A DNA stretch of 64,000 nucleotides from Methanobrevibacter sp. YE315 (GCF_001548675.1 NZ_CP010834.1:2019501-2083500), one strand, 5' to 3'. Numbered from the stretch's first letter, positions 37,470-47,697 are shown. The notes: generated by a model from the letters alone, not told the origin. Numbers and translations: made by a program.

Positions 37470-39006
37470 TTTTAATCACACTACCAATATATGAAACCAA
37501 ATCTGATGCAGAAAATCCGTTTCCTTTATTTTTAAATGCTTCGTCGCCTGCAAGGCCATTGATAAAGACCGCCAGTGATGCACAATCAAAACCATTTAAA
37601 TCCTGAGCAAATAAACTGGCGGCAATACCTGAGAGTGCATCGCCAGTTCCACCAACAGTCATTCCAGCATTTCCTGTTCTGTTAATTTTAAATTTGGTTT
37701 CGGATAAAATTAAATCGTATTGCCCTTTAACAATTACTGTTCCTTTTATTTGACGAGTGATTTTTTGGAATTCCGTGATGTTCTCATCGACCTTTTTAAA
37801 ATCATATGAATCTATATCAAGCCTTAAATCATCATTGATATTGAAAAATGACTTGAATTCAGAAATATGAGGCGTTAATATAATATCTTCACGATTCTTA
37901 ATTAAATTAAGTTCAACCTGTTTTAAAGCATCGGCATCCAAAACTATTGGCTTTTTAATTTTTGAAACTAGAACATTGAATAATTTAGAAATGTCTTCAT
38001 CAATTCCTGCACCAGGACCAATCAATACAGCATCAACATTTTCAACAATTTCCAGAATCTCTTCAGCATGGTTTAAAGATAGCTTATCTCCATCCAATGA
38101 CTTTACAATTAAATCGGGGGATGTTGACTTAATGGCTTCAGCGGCTTTTGAAGGTGCTGCAACATGAACCAAATCCGCACCTGCCCCAATAGCTGCCATG
38201 CCCGCAATTGCCGGAGCTCCCGAATAGTCTTTTGAACCTCCGATTACAAGCAATTTTCCATTATTTCCCTTATGTGATTTTGGATTCCTATTTTTAAGTC
38301 TTAAAAAGTCTCCATAATTTACAAAATATTCTGCTTCAAGTGGAATGCCTATGTCTGCTATAACAAGACCCCCAACCACTTCCTCTTCAGCATTTCTAAC
38401 TCCGATTTTGATTTTATGAAAACTGATTGTATAATCAGGTATAACTGCCAAATCATCAATATCTCCAGTTAACGGATCCATTCCTGAAGGCACATCAACA
38501 CTTATTTTGATTCCTTTTGATTCATTGATTATTTCAATGGCTCTTTTAATATTTGTCTGTAATTTTCCTTTTATTCCAGTACCCAAAAGCCCATCGACAA
38601 TGATGTATTCTGAGTCCTTGCTTTTTGCAACTTCACAAGCGTTGATATCATCTAGCGTTTTTAAGTTGAATATTTTCAATCGAGACAATCTCGGTTTCAT
38701 ATTTTTCAATATCTTAAAATTAGTTTCCGCGTCTTTTGAGTGAATATTCTCCTTTAACATATAAATATCAACATTATATCCTCGATTTAACAAGTACCTT
38801 GCAGCAACAAAACCGTCACCACCATTTCCACCAGAACCTGTAAAAATAACAACTTTAACTGGTTTAGAAAATGTATAAACTGCAATTTTACCTATTTCTT
38901 CAGCTAAGGACTTTCCCGCCGATTCCATCAAACATAATCTAGACAAACCCAAATATTCACAATTATAGTCTGTTACCATCATATCAATAGGATTCAAAAA
39001 AATCAC
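37456..39006 (-). CDS. nnr: Bifunctional NAD(P)H-hydrate repair enzyme
   Basis: Repairs damaged NAD(P)H hydrates. The 516 residues comprise an N-terminal epimerase domain (FTGSGGNGGDGFVAARYLL about residue 57, VDVPSGMDP) and a C-terminal ADP/ATP-dependent dehydratase (VIGGSKDYSGAPAIAG, LIGPGAG, TGNAGMTVGGTGDALSGI). Cotranscribed with sfsA. It is divergent from the K+ channel gene. Confidence 0.95.
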   Translation of the reverse strand: MIFLNPIDMMVTDYNCEYLGLSRLCLMESAGKSLAEEIGKIAVYTFSKPVKVVIFTGSGGNGGDGFVAARYLLNRGYNVDIYMLKENIHSKDAETNFKILKNMKPRLSRLKIFNLKTLDDINACEVAKSKDSEYIIVDGLLGTGIKGKLQTNIKRAIEIINESKGIKISVDVPSGMDPLTGDIDDLAVIPDYTISFHKIKIGVRNAEEEVVGGLVIADIGIPLEAEYFVNYGDFLRLKNRNPKSHKGNNGKLLVIGGSKDYSGAPAIAGMAAIGAGADLVHVAAPSKAAEAIKSTSPDLIVKSLDGDKLSLNHAEEILEIVENVDAVLIGPGAGIDEDISKLFNVLVSKIKKPIVLDADALKQVELNLIKNREDIILTPHISEFKSFFNINDDLRLDIDSYDFKKVDENITEFQKITRQIKGTVIVKGQYDLILSETKFKINRTGNAGMTVGGTGDALSGIAASLFAQDLNGFDCASLAVFINGLAGDEAFKNKGNGFSASDLVSYIGSVIKNGLC

Positions 39007-39068
39007 CTTAAATTAAAATATAACTATTTAATATAAATATAATTATCTTAATATTAAGGAAACATTCT

Positions 39069-40199
39069 ATGAGAAAGATTACATTTAAAATTTTAACAAG
39101 ATTGCCATCAAAATATGCAACAACAGGACTGATATTAATTGTTGCATTATTTATTTATGGAATTGTCGGTTCCTATTTTATAATGGGGCTAAATTTAATT
39201 GATTCTATTTATTATGCAGTTATTACAATGTCAACTGTAGGTTATGGAGATTATTTCCCTCATACTGGAATTCAAAAGATTTTTGCAACAACCCTAGCTC
39301 TTGCAGGTGTTGCATTGCTCGCTTATGTTTTCAACACATTGTTAACAAGTTTCCAAGAAAAAATGAGTAAATATTCAAAGGGGGCCAGAAAAATGAAAGC
39401 GATTAATGATATGGATGATTATTATATTCTTTGCGGATACGGAAGGGTTGGAAAGGTCGTATTCAACGAATTAAGACAAAGAAATCAAAATGTTATTGTA
39501 ATTGAAAAAAATGAAGACATATATGAAAGCATTGAAGAAAACGAATCTGTAGTTTCAATCCACAAAGATGCGACTGAAGATGATTTTATAGCAAAATTGG
39601 CCGGAGATAAATGTAATAGCGTTATAATCAGTACCGGTGATGATGTAAGCAACCTCTTTATTGTTTTGACAATACGTGAAACAAATCCGGACGCATGGAT
39701 TGTTACAAGGGCAAGTAAAATTGAAAACATTTCCCGCCTTAAAAAAGCAGGTGCTGATAAAATCGTGTCACCGGAAATAATCGGTGGAAAAGATTTGTAT
39801 TTCGAATCTACAAAACCACATCTATTAAGAATAACTGTTAGACATGCCACTGATGAAATCTATGATGAATTTGAAATAATTGCAAAACATGGATGCACAT
39901 TGGAAAGTATTGATTACCACCTTCCAGGAATCGAAGCGCCGCTTACCCGTGAAATAAAAACAATGAATCTGTTAGACGGTAAAAAATTCCAAAACTATCT
40001 AAACACACATGATGACCAAAAACGTGCCTTAAATAATTTATATAAAATCACCAACAACACCCATTCACACTTAATTTCAGGGCAAGACAGGGCTGCCTTT
40101 GACAAATTAGTTGAAGATTTAGGAAAAATTGAAGAAGTCATTGGAATAAATTTAACAAATGAAAAAATAGCTAAAATTACTGAAAAAGAAATTGAATAA
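39069..40199 (+). CDS. Two-TM potassium channel with RCK domain
   Basis: A 376-residue ion channel. TM1 is about 15-38, the pore helix and selectivity filter are ITMSTVGYGDYFP (about 53-65), and TM2 is about 70-92. The cytoplasmic RCK/TrkA-N domain follows with YYILCGYGRVGKVVFNEL and conserved EKNED and DATED acidic sites. It has the overall design of MthK, but I did not identify a separate internal start that would make free RCK subunits. An AAGGA motif precedes the ATG. Confidence 0.93.
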   Translation: MRKITFKILTRLPSKYATTGLILIVALFIYGIVGSYFIMGLNLIDSIYYAVITMSTVGYGDYFPHTGIQKIFATTLALAGVALLAYVFNTLLTSFQEKMSKYSKGARKMKAINDMDDYYILCGYGRVGKVVFNELRQRNQNVIVIEKNEDIYESIEENESVVSIHKDATEDDFIAKLAGDKCNSVIISTGDDVSNLFIVLTIRETNPDAWIVTRASKIENISRLKKAGADKIVSPEIIGGKDLYFESTKPHLLRITVRHATDEIYDEFEIIAKHGCTLESIDYHLPGIEAPLTREIKTMNLLDGKKFQNYLNTHDDQKRALNNLYKITNNTHSHLISGQDRAAFDKLVEDLGKIEEVIGINLTNEKIAKITEKEIE

Positions 40200-40253
40200 T
40201 TAGAATTCTACTAAAGAATTTAAAATAATAAAAAAAGAAGAGAGTAAAACTCT

Positions 40254-41141
40254 CTAGAATAAGTCGTGTAAGTTCATGATGTAAGAACCTAATTTACCGT
40301 CGAAGTTACCTGCTGAAATTTCAAGTACTCCATCAACAGCACAAGCTGCTTGAATACCTGCTTTCATAGCTGCTTTAACAGATTCTTCGTCTACACCATC
40401 AATAACAATTTCAAATACACCGTCAGCATCTTCTCTAATGTCAGAGTCAACTTCATTTTTTAAAGTTACACACATTTTTTCATTAGTGGATGCAGGCAAG
40501 AATGAATATTCGTTGGAACCTACTTTAGAACCAGATGCAACCATACCACCAGGGAATGGGGTGATTGTACCTTCAACATTTGAAATAGCTGCTACAGCTA
40601 ATTGAGCTGCTTTAACACCAGTGATTTGGTCTTTTGCTAAAATAAAGAAGTTTCCTCCAGCTACACCATCTTTAAATCCAAATGTTGATTCTACTAAGAA
40701 GTCACCAGACATAATAGGGATAGAGTGTACAGTTCTGCCATCAATGCAACAATCTTTTTCAAAACCGTCACCGAAGTATTTAAGTTTGAAACCAGTTTTT
40801 AAAACATCTTCTGATTCAAGTAAGTTAAATGCTGCTGCAGTAGGGGATGTTAAGATACACATTCCGATTCTTTCCATTAATTCATGATCAAGTGCTTTTT
40901 TACCAGCGTGACAAATCATAATTGCATAACCTGGTCTTCCATCAGGAGTGTCTTCTGCTGGTACAAAGCAATCAATACCTGCTTCAGCAGGACATCCGAT
41001 AACAGAAGTTCCGTAACCAGTTGCTTCAGTTGCTGCGATTTTTGCTAATTCTTGAGTTAATGCGGTAACTAAAATTCTAGTTACTTTAATTCCAAAACCT
41101 TCTGCATAAGTTTCTTTAATTTCTACGCCATTTATTTCCAT
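40254..41141 (-). CDS. ftr: Formylmethanofuran:tetrahydromethanopterin N-formyltransferase
   Basis: Second step of methanogenesis from CO2: moves the formyl group from methanofuran to tetrahydromethanopterin. The 295 residues are full length for Ftr, with [15 protein letters not shown], the glycine-rich [19 protein letters not shown] and the C-terminal end [14 protein letters not shown] all typical. It is single, without other methanogenesis genes beside it. Confidence 0.96.
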   Translation of the reverse strand: MEINGVEIKETYAEGFGIKVTRILVTALTQELAKIAATEATGYGTSVIGCPAEAGIDCFVPAEDTPDGRPGYAIMICHAGKKALDHELMERIGMCILTSPTAAAFNLLESEDVLKTGFKLKYFGDGFEKDCCIDGRTVHSIPIMSGDFLVESTFGFKDGVAGGNFFILAKDQITGVKAAQLAVAAISNVEGTITPFPGGMVASGSKVGSNEYSFLPASTNEKMCVTLKNEVDSDIREDADGVFEIVIDGVDEESVKAAMKAGIQAACAVDGVLEISAGNFDGKLGSYIMNLHDLF

Positions 41142-41222
41142 AATTTCACCAAAATTTTTTTTAAAAAATAATTTTTTGTGATAATAAAATTTATGATTAT
41201 AAATTAAAATAAAGTTTTCTAT

Positions 41223-42293
41223 TTAATCATCTGTTTCATTTTCAATAGCTTCTTCAATCTCATCAGGAGAAGATGAAAATGAAATTTTATCCAAAACAGA
41301 TGATCCATAATACGGCAAAATAACCATACCCAATATTGTAGCCATCCAAAATGAAATCAACCTTTCAATAACGGTTGCAGCTGCACTAACTGATGTAGAT
41401 ACTCCTGCTGCTGAGTAAAAGAGAATCATTAACCCATCAACCGCTCCCAAACCACCTGGAAGCAGAGGAATCATACCTACCAAACAGGCCACGATAAATA
41501 CTTCACCGACAATAATCAAATTCACATTTGCTCCAAATGCTAAAAATACAAGATATACTCTTATAATTTCAAAAATCCAAATTATGAATGATAATGTAAT
41601 AGTATAAACCAAACCTTTCTTATTTGAAATTAACATTCTCATAGTGCCTTGAAAACCAACAATTGCATTATGAATTTTATTTTCCAAATCTTCGGAATTT
41701 TTCTTATAAAATCTCCTTACAAGCCCAATAATCCAATTATCAACTCTTTCTCCAAAGACTGGATTGATACACATATAGATAAGAACTATCAATATTGTAA
41801 GAATGACTATTACAGACAAAACCATTACAACAAGCAGCCATACATCAAAATCGAAAAACAGGGCCATTGACGCAATTGTAATTGCAGCCAATATGACAAA
41901 CGGAAATGTGTCCAATGCCCTGTCTGCAACAACAGTGGCTAATGTCTCATCGAATGTATATTCCTTATTATCCCTATATAAAAGATATGCCCTTACCGGT
42001 TCTCCGCCACCACGTCCTGATGGAGTGATATTGTTGATGGCAAGCCCAACAAGAACCATTGGAAGCAGTTTCTTTATACTCACGTCCATGTCTGCAATTT
42101 TATTAAGAATTTGCCAACGGAGCGTATATAAAAAATAAGTAAAAACTTGAGTAACAATAGCTAAACCTATCAAACTCAAATTTGCTACCTTTAAAGCAGA
42201 TATAACCTTATCGATCCCTACAAACCACAACATTATGAGCAATATAAGGACACTAATTACCATTAATAAAATTGTTTTCTTATCCATATCCAT
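41223..42293 (-). CDS. Flippase-like membrane protein (UPF0104, LPG-synthase TM domain)
   Basis: A 356-residue protein with about eight membrane segments. It has the motif NITPSGRGGGEPVRAYLL, typical of the lysylphosphatidylglycerol synthase/flippase-like membrane domain (Pfam PF03706). The end GGLGAVDGLMILFYSAAGV and ERLISFW are also family features. No soluble transferase domain is attached. It may transport a lipid-linked precursor, but this is unproven. Confidence 0.85.
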   Translation of the reverse strand: MDMDKKTILLMVISVLILLIMLWFVGIDKVISALKVANLSLIGLAIVTQVFTYFLYTLRWQILNKIADMDVSIKKLLPMVLVGLAINNITPSGRGGGEPVRAYLLYRDNKEYTFDETLATVVADRALDTFPFVILAAITIASMALFFDFDVWLLVVMVLSVIVILTILIVLIYMCINPVFGERVDNWIIGLVRRFYKKNSEDLENKIHNAIVGFQGTMRMLISNKKGLVYTITLSFIIWIFEIIRVYLVFLAFGANVNLIIVGEVFIVACLVGMIPLLPGGLGAVDGLMILFYSAAGVSTSVSAAATVIERLISFWMATILGMVILPYYGSSVLDKISFSSSPDEIEEAIENETDD

Positions 42294-42355
42294 TATAGAT
42301 TTTTATTTTCCATACTTATAAATTTATATAGAAATTTATTCAAATTATTAGAATA

Positions 42356-43789
42356 ATGAGATATATTAACAAAACCGACTTACTTATTGTTGCTAGGAAT
42401 CTAAGCAGAATCATGATAGGAATAGGAGTGATGTGCTTAATTCCAATTATCATTGATTTAATATATCTCGAATTTAATTTAATCGGTTTTTTAATCCCAA
42501 GTTTAATTTCAATTGGATTAGGGTTTACATTCAGCTATTTGCTTAAAGATTACACCCATAAACGAATGCACCTTAAACATGGGATGATTATTTCAGCTCT
42601 TGCATGGCTATGGGCAGCCATTATTTGTGGATGTGTAATGTTCCTGATTACCCAACATAGCTTTATTGATGGGACATTTGAGAGCATGTCTGCATTAACA
42701 GGCAGTGGAATAACCTTATATTCTGATGTGGAAATATTACCTCACAGCATACTATTTTTTAGAGCATTTCAACAATGGATTGGCGGTTTAGGAATTATTG
42801 TTATGATTATCGCTATTTTAACAAGACCCGGAACAATCTCTTCAAGATTATACCAATCTGAAGCCCGTGAAGAAAAATTAAAACCAAGTGTAAAAGCCAC
42901 ATTAGAGCAAACTATAAAAATATATCTGATTTATACTATTTTTGGAATTGTTTTATATCTGATTGCAGGAATGCCCCTTTTCGATGCAATATGCAACACA
43001 TTCAGCATCATATCCACTGGAGGAATGAGCATCAAAAATGCAAATATTGGATATTACCAAAATGATGTAATCTATTTCATTACAATCATATTGATGATTC
43101 TGGGAGCAACAAGCTTTTTAGTCCACTATAAAGTTATAAAAACCAGAGGAAAATCATTACTTCAAGATTTGCAATTCAAAGTAATGATCAGTATAATAGC
43201 TATTGTTACCCTAATACTTTATTTTGCATCCAATATCGTACCGATTGAAATACTGTTTACCGTTGTCTCAGCAATTACAACCACAGGAGCGAGTGTTCAA
43301 AGTTCAGCAGCACTGGCAGGATACCCTTCCTTTGTACTCATATGTTTGATGTGCCTAATGTTAATCGGTGGGTCTAGCGGGTCAACTGTAGGTGCAATCA
43401 AGTTAACAAGAGTCATAATATTCTTCAAAGGAATCTATAAACATATCCGAGAAATCATGTCTCCAAAAGGCCGTGTTGTGCCAATAAAAATAGCAAATAC
43501 AAGAATCTCTGAAAAAGCCGTTTCAGATAGCGGAAGTTATATTACCCTTTACTTAATTTGCATAATGATAACCTGGGCATTATTCTGTTTATATGGCCAT
43601 GACCCATTCAATAGCCTTTTTGATACCATTTCAATTCAAAGTAATGTAGGTTTTTCAACTGGAGTTATCACCTCCAATCTGGAAATGCCTTTAAAACTGG
43701 TAGGCATATTCAATATGTGGACTGGAAGACTAGAAATATATCCTGTGTTAATTACATTAAGAGCAATGTTTGAGATTTTCAAAAGATAA
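42356..43789 (+). CDS. trkH: Potassium uptake protein, TrkH family
   Basis: K+ pore-forming subunit of 477 residues. Four pore-loop repeats are visible: SMSALTGSGITL, NTFSIISTGGMS, SAITTTGASV and ISIQSNVGFSTG. About 10-12 membrane segments. A TATA-like TTTATATAG about 30 bases upstream of the ATG suggests a leaderless or very short-leader mRNA. trkA follows 56 bases later. Confidence 0.95.
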   Translation: MRYINKTDLLIVARNLSRIMIGIGVMCLIPIIIDLIYLEFNLIGFLIPSLISIGLGFTFSYLLKDYTHKRMHLKHGMIISALAWLWAAIICGCVMFLITQHSFIDGTFESMSALTGSGITLYSDVEILPHSILFFRAFQQWIGGLGIIVMIIAILTRPGTISSRLYQSEAREEKLKPSVKATLEQTIKIYLIYTIFGIVLYLIAGMPLFDAICNTFSIISTGGMSIKNANIGYYQNDVIYFITIILMILGATSFLVHYKVIKTRGKSLLQDLQFKVMISIIAIVTLILYFASNIVPIEILFTVVSAITTTGASVQSSAALAGYPSFVLICLMCLMLIGGSSGSTVGAIKLTRVIIFFKGIYKHIREIMSPKGRVVPIKIANTRISEKAVSDSGSYITLYLICIMITWALFCLYGHDPFNSLFDTISIQSNVGFSTGVITSNLEMPLKLVGIFNMWTGRLEIYPVLITLRAMFEIFKR

Positions 43790-43845
43790 CCTTTATAATA
43801 TATTAAACTAAATATTGATTATCTAATGTTTAAAGAGGGGATTTA

Positions 43846-44496
43846 ATGTATGTAATTATTATGGGCGGAGGTCGTGTTGGACTTTCCCTTGCAAATTTGT
43901 TAATTGATGACGGTGAAGACATTACTTTAATCGAAAATGATGAAGCATTATGTGCAGAAGTTGCAGCAGAACTTGATGCATTAGTTATTTATGGAAATGG
44001 TACAAGCTCTAAATTGCTTGAAGAAGTAAACATTGAAGAAGCAGAATATTTCATTGCAACAACCGGAAGTGATGAAGCAAACCTTCTTTCATGCATATTG
44101 GTTAGAAAATACAATGTTCCCCATATTATTGCTCGTGTAAGTAACCCTGAACACGAAGAAGCATTTAAAGAAGTAGGAATAGAACAAGTAATTTCACCTG
44201 AAAGGGCAGCGGCAGCACAATTGCAAAAAGTAGTCACAAGACCAAACGCCGCTGAATTAATGACTCTCGGTGAAGGAGATGCCGAAATTCTCGATATGAC
44301 AATAACCAATGATAAAATAATCGGAAAAAGATTTAAAGACATATCTCCGACAAAAGATTACATCATCATAGCTACATACCACAATGGAAATTTGGTTATC
44401 CCTCAACCAGACAGTACCGTATCCCGTGGCGAAAAAGTTTCTGTCCTTGTTAGGAGAGGAACCTTTAATAAAGTAGCTAAAAAATTAGAAAATTAA
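43846..44496 (+). CDS. trkA: Trk potassium uptake regulatory subunit
   Basis: A 216-residue RCK protein: Rossmann fold with VIIMGGGRVGLSLANLLID and IENDEALC (NAD(H)-binding acidic residue), then a TrkA-C domain from about 140. GAGGGG precedes the ATG. It gates TrkH encoded just upstream. Its stop abuts the end of the convergent MBL gene with no spacer. Confidence 0.95.
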   Translation: MYVIIMGGGRVGLSLANLLIDDGEDITLIENDEALCAEVAAELDALVIYGNGTSSKLLEEVNIEEAEYFIATTGSDEANLLSCILVRKYNVPHIIARVSNPEHEEAFKEVGIEQVISPERAAAAQLQKVVTRPNAAELMTLGEGDAEILDMTITNDKIIGKRFKDISPTKDYIIIATYHNGNLVIPQPDSTVSRGEKVSVLVRRGTFNKVAKKLEN

Positions 44497-45108
44497 TTAT
44501 AAATAGGAATAAGACAATCTAATATGTTCTTTCCCATTTTTTTCTACAATTGGCCCATGACCCGGATAGATGTTAACAACATCTAATTCCATTAATCTTT
44601 CCACACTATTTTTCATGTCATGGTAATCTCCACCAATATCCATTCTGCCAACACCACCACCGGCAAATATTGTATCACCTGATATCAAATTTTCACCATC
44701 CCACAGGCAAATTCCGCCTTTAGTGTGGCCAGGAGTATGAATTACTTTAAAACCGGCAATTTCATCGCCTTCTTCAAGTTCAATATCCACCCTTGAATTA
44801 TTTACCCCATCAAATCCAAAAGCAGAACCTGCTGTACCTAAGGTATCCTCATTTCTAATAGGAATCGCATCCAGTTTGTGAACGGCAATTTTGGCGTTTG
44901 GGAAGAAATGATTTCCACCAATATGGTCAAAATGGCAGTGAGTGTTGATTACTAATTCTATATCATCAGGCTCAACACCATTTTCACGAAGTTTTGAGAA
45001 CAAATAATCCTTATTTTGACCGGCACCAGTATCAACTAAAGTATTTTCATCAATCAAATAACAATTTGAATCATAGTTGAATCCTAAAATAAACACAATA
45101 TCTGACAT
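44497..45108 (-). CDS. Metallo-beta-lactamase fold hydrolase
   Basis: A 203-residue glyoxalase II-like MBL protein with the two-metal motif NTHCHFDHIGGNHFF, the later TPGHTKGGICLW, SGDTIFAGG and the final PGHGP histidine. The active-site pattern matches thioesterases such as glyoxalase II, but the substrate is not identifiable. Convergent with trkA. Confidence 0.9.
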   Translation of the reverse strand: MSDIVFILGFNYDSNCYLIDENTLVDTGAGQNKDYLFSKLRENGVEPDDIELVINTHCHFDHIGGNHFFPNAKIAVHKLDAIPIRNEDTLGTAGSAFGFDGVNNSRVDIELEEGDEIAGFKVIHTPGHTKGGICLWDGENLISGDTIFAGGGVGRMDIGGDYHDMKNSVERLMELDVVNIYPGHGPIVEKNGKEHIRLSYSYL

Positions 45109-45166
45109 GAAAAATAATATAAATACAAAAGTAATTAAAAGTTTTGAAAAAAAGTTTTATAGAAAA

Positions 45167-45314
45167 TGGGGTCACAGGGATTTGAACCCCGATCCTGGGA
45201 TTTCTCTTGCCTCAGTACTCCAATTGATCATCACAACGGATACTGTTCAGTTACGCGTATATTTCTTCAAAGACAACTGGAGTCCCAGATGATGCCAGGT
45301 TACACCATAACCCC
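45167..45314 (-). tRNA. tRNA-Trp (CCA) with a 75-base intron
   Basis: Exon 1 is 45277-45314 and exon 2 is 45167-45201, 73 bases in total. Acceptor GGGGTTA pairs with TGACCCC, the T arm is CGGGG-TTCAAAT-CCCTG, and the anticodon stem is TGGGA/TCCCA. The anticodon is at 45278-45280. The intron (45202-45276) lies between positions 37 and 38, the usual archaeal site. CCA is not encoded. The exact splice points could shift by a base. Confidence 0.93.
45202..45276 (-). ncRNA. C/D box guide RNA within the tRNA-Trp intron
   Basis: The intron carries GTGATGA (C or C' box, 45228-45234) and CTGA (D box, 45212-45215), with a second CTGA at 45247-45250. The 12 bases between C and D are complementary to the tRNA around its anticodon. 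By the D+5 rule the guide targets C34, matching the known cis or trans methylation of archaeal pre-tRNA-Trp. The other half-guide, ending ACGCGTAA before the second CTGA, does not match the tRNA. Confidence 0.75.
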
Positions 45315-45369
45315 ATACATAACATACAATAATAAATTTATTTTAATAATATATAAACATTGCCATTTA

Positions 45370-45777
45370 CTAAAATTTCATTTGCTTATCGATACCTGCA
45401 ATTTCATCTAATTCCAAGCCTTTTTCCAGCAGATTATCCTTTTCAACCTTATAATTTCCGTTTTTAGTTCTAGGAGTATTTTGAGGTTCTAAAAAAAGCC
45501 ATTTGGTATATTTGAATTTGACTCCAATATAGGGTTTTGCACCAAATATTTTTGAAAATTCACATAGCGCTTCGATTTGGGGAGCTTCAATATAAACCTT
45601 ATCTTTTGTAGTGGTTTTCACTTCAATAGCCAAATACAATTTGCCATTTCCTGCAACAACATCAGGCAATGGATTTTTTGTAGCCCCACCAGAAGCAGGT
45701 GCTCTCATAGCGGCAAAATTCCTTTCCCAAAGCTTATGCACCAAATCCCTTTCTTCAGCTGATCCTTTCTTAGCCAT
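45370..45777 (-). CDS. hjc: Holliday junction resolvase Hjc
   Basis: Archaeal resolvase of 135 residues from the ATG at 45777; an in-frame TTG six codons upstream is less likely. The core is KKGSAEERDLVHKLWERNFA (Glu of the active site), LPDVVAGNGKLYLAIEVKTT (D, E-x-K catalytic set), then APQIEALCEFS. A TATA-like TATAATAAATAAT about 30-40 bases upstream suggests a short leader. It lies between tRNA-Trp and the other tRNAs. Confidence 0.94.
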   Translation of the reverse strand: MAKKGSAEERDLVHKLWERNFAAMRAPASGGATKNPLPDVVAGNGKLYLAIEVKTTTKDKVYIEAPQIEALCEFSKIFGAKPYIGVKFKYTKWLFLEPQNTPRTKNGNYKVEKDNLLEKGLELDEIAGIDKQMKF

Positions 45778-45889
45778 AATAACACACAAAATCAAAAAAT
45801 ATTTCTATAATAAATAATATTGTTCCAACAAGTATATAATAAAAATGCGAGAGCAGTTGAAAAGTAATCTAAAAAAAATAGTTTTATAA

Positions 45890-45966
<77 letters not shown>

Positions 45967-45995
45967 AGAAAAATCCAATGAAAAAAATGTTAAAA

Positions 45996-46078
45996 TGCGG
46001 GAGCAGGGATTTGAACCCTGGTAGACCTGCGTCAACAGGTCCTAAGCCTGTCCCCTTTGGCCTCTCGGGCACCCCCGC
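45996..46078 (-). tRNA. tRNA-Leu (TAG)
   Basis: Class II tRNA of 83 bases with a long variable arm. Acceptor GCGGGGG with CTCCCGC, T loop TTCAAAT, anticodon TAG at 46042-46044. CCA not encoded. Confidence 0.93.
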
Positions 46079-46128
46079 TTATAAAAAACAAAGGATACAT
46101 AGAAACCATTAAAAATCTTAACAAATTT

Positions 46129-46209
<81 letters not shown>

Positions 46210-46239
46210 ATACTTATACAAACAAAGTTTTATTTAACA

Positions 46240-46313
46240 TGGGCCCAATGGGGTTCGAACCCATGGCCTTCCGGTTATGAGCCGGACGCTCTACCTGGCT
46301 AAGCTATGGGCCC
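46240..46313 (-). tRNA. tRNA with CAT anticodon (elongator Met or Ile2)
   Basis: A 74-base gene with acceptor GGGCCCA/TGGGCCC, T loop TTCGAAC, anticodon CAT at 46277-46279. It is not the initiator by overall look. Whether it is elongator Met or the Ile2 tRNA modified at C34 to agmatidine cannot be settled from this copy alone. Confidence 0.85.
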
Positions 46314-46316
46314 TAG

Positions 46317-46389
<73 letters not shown>

Positions 46390-46547
46390 ATATGACACCC
46401 ATCTCACTTAACCAAATAAAACCCATGTTTAAAAATCAAAAGACTTTAAACAGTAATAATAACTTTTATCTCTATACTATATAAAGGTTTTGGTAATTTG
46501 TGATTTTAATGGAAAAATACGCAAATCCATAAAATAATTAATTGTAT

Positions 46548-46560
46548 CTACTATATAAAG
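46548..46560 (+). promoter_or_regulatory. TATA box of the radical SAM gene
   Basis: CTACTATATAAAG is centred about 27 bases before the ATG at 46582, so the mRNA is probably leaderless. A near copy, TACTATATAAAGG, occurs about 75 bases upstream at 46476-46488. Confidence 0.5.
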
Positions 46561-46581
46561 CTTAAACACAAATATAAATAC

Positions 46582-47562
46582 ATGGACTCTAACATTTTTG
46601 ACTTAATACAAAAAGCAAATGACATCACATTGAAAAAACATGGTGATTTAATAACTCTTGAAAGGGCCATATTTTTGTCATGGTGGTGTGATAAGGGAGA
46701 CTGTGCTTTCTGTTATATGTCTACACAAAAACAGAAAATTAAAGATCCAAAAAAGGCCAGGAGAAATATCAATAACATATATGCTGAAGCTGAAATGTGT
46801 AAGCGACTGGATTGGAATATTGAATTTTTATCAGGAGGATACGAATCATTCACCACCCAAGAAATTAAGCAGATAGCCACCACAATCAAGGACATAACCG
46901 GTGATGGCGTCTGGCTAAACACTGGAATTACTGATGAACTGGAAGAATATGGTTCCGAAATCAAAGGAATTACTGGAGCTGTTGAAGTAGCAAACCCAAG
47001 AATTCATGAAAAGGTATGTCCTTCAAAAAAATTAGAAGATATAAGTCACATGTTAGACGTTTCCGGAGATTTAGGATTTAAAAAGGCCATAACAATAATA
47101 TTGGGGCTTGGAGAAACATTGTCCGATGTTGATTATATAATTGACTACATAAAGGACCATAAGATTGATAGAGTTATCTTTTATTCACTGAATCCTCATA
47201 AAGAGACAATCTATGCAAATTCCTCACAACCGGCATCCCTTTATTATGCCCAGGTTGTTGCACAAGTCAGATTGGCATTTCCAGATATTGAAATTATTTG
47301 CGGAACATGGATCGATAACCTGGCAAACATCGGAATATTGATTCTAAGCGGAGCAAATGGAATTACCAAATTCCCATTATTCAAAATGTTTGGAACAAAA
47401 TACGGAAAACGTGTCGAAGAAGAGGTTAAATGGGCGGGACGCCAACTCAAAGGAACTTTCACAGATAAAAATCAATTAGGACAAAAACAAAGCGAAATCA
47501 ATCCCGAACTAGATAAGTTTATTAAAAGATACGTTAATGAATCTTTAAAAAATAAATATTAA
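46582..47562 (+). CDS. Radical SAM protein (BioB/HmdB-like)
   Basis: A 326-residue radical SAM enzyme. The cluster motif is CDKGDCAFCY (CX4CX2C, about residues 37-46), one residue wider than the canonical CX3CX2C. The segments FLSGGYESF, LNTGITDEL, GAVEVANPRIHE and the C-terminal half with ICGTWIDNLANIGILILSGANGITKFP resemble the BATS-containing BioB/HydE/HmdB group. The product is unknown. It lies between a tRNA cluster and gatB, and stands alone. Confidence 0.75.
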   Translation: MDSNIFDLIQKANDITLKKHGDLITLERAIFLSWWCDKGDCAFCYMSTQKQKIKDPKKARRNINNIYAEAEMCKRLDWNIEFLSGGYESFTTQEIKQIATTIKDITGDGVWLNTGITDELEEYGSEIKGITGAVEVANPRIHEKVCPSKKLEDISHMLDVSGDLGFKKAITIILGLGETLSDVDYIIDYIKDHKIDRVIFYSLNPHKETIYANSSQPASLYYAQVVAQVRLAFPDIEIICGTWIDNLANIGILILSGANGITKFPLFKMFGTKYGKRVEEEVKWAGRQLKGTFTDKNQLGQKQSEINPELDKFIKRYVNESLKNKY

Positions 47563-47697
47563 TTTTAAGAAAATAAAGTCCTAAAATAATGCTATTTTTA
47601 ACAATCTTTATAAATCTAATGTAATAAATATAAATATAATATAAATTATTAAAAAATTATCCTAAATGGAGGAATTATTATTAGTGATGATGTCGAT

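Noticed and set aside
39069-40199. Internal start producing free RCK subunits of the K+ channel, as in MthK
   Set aside because: An internal ATG exists after TM2 (near 39391), but I could not see a convincing ribosome-binding site there, so it is not reported as a separate product.
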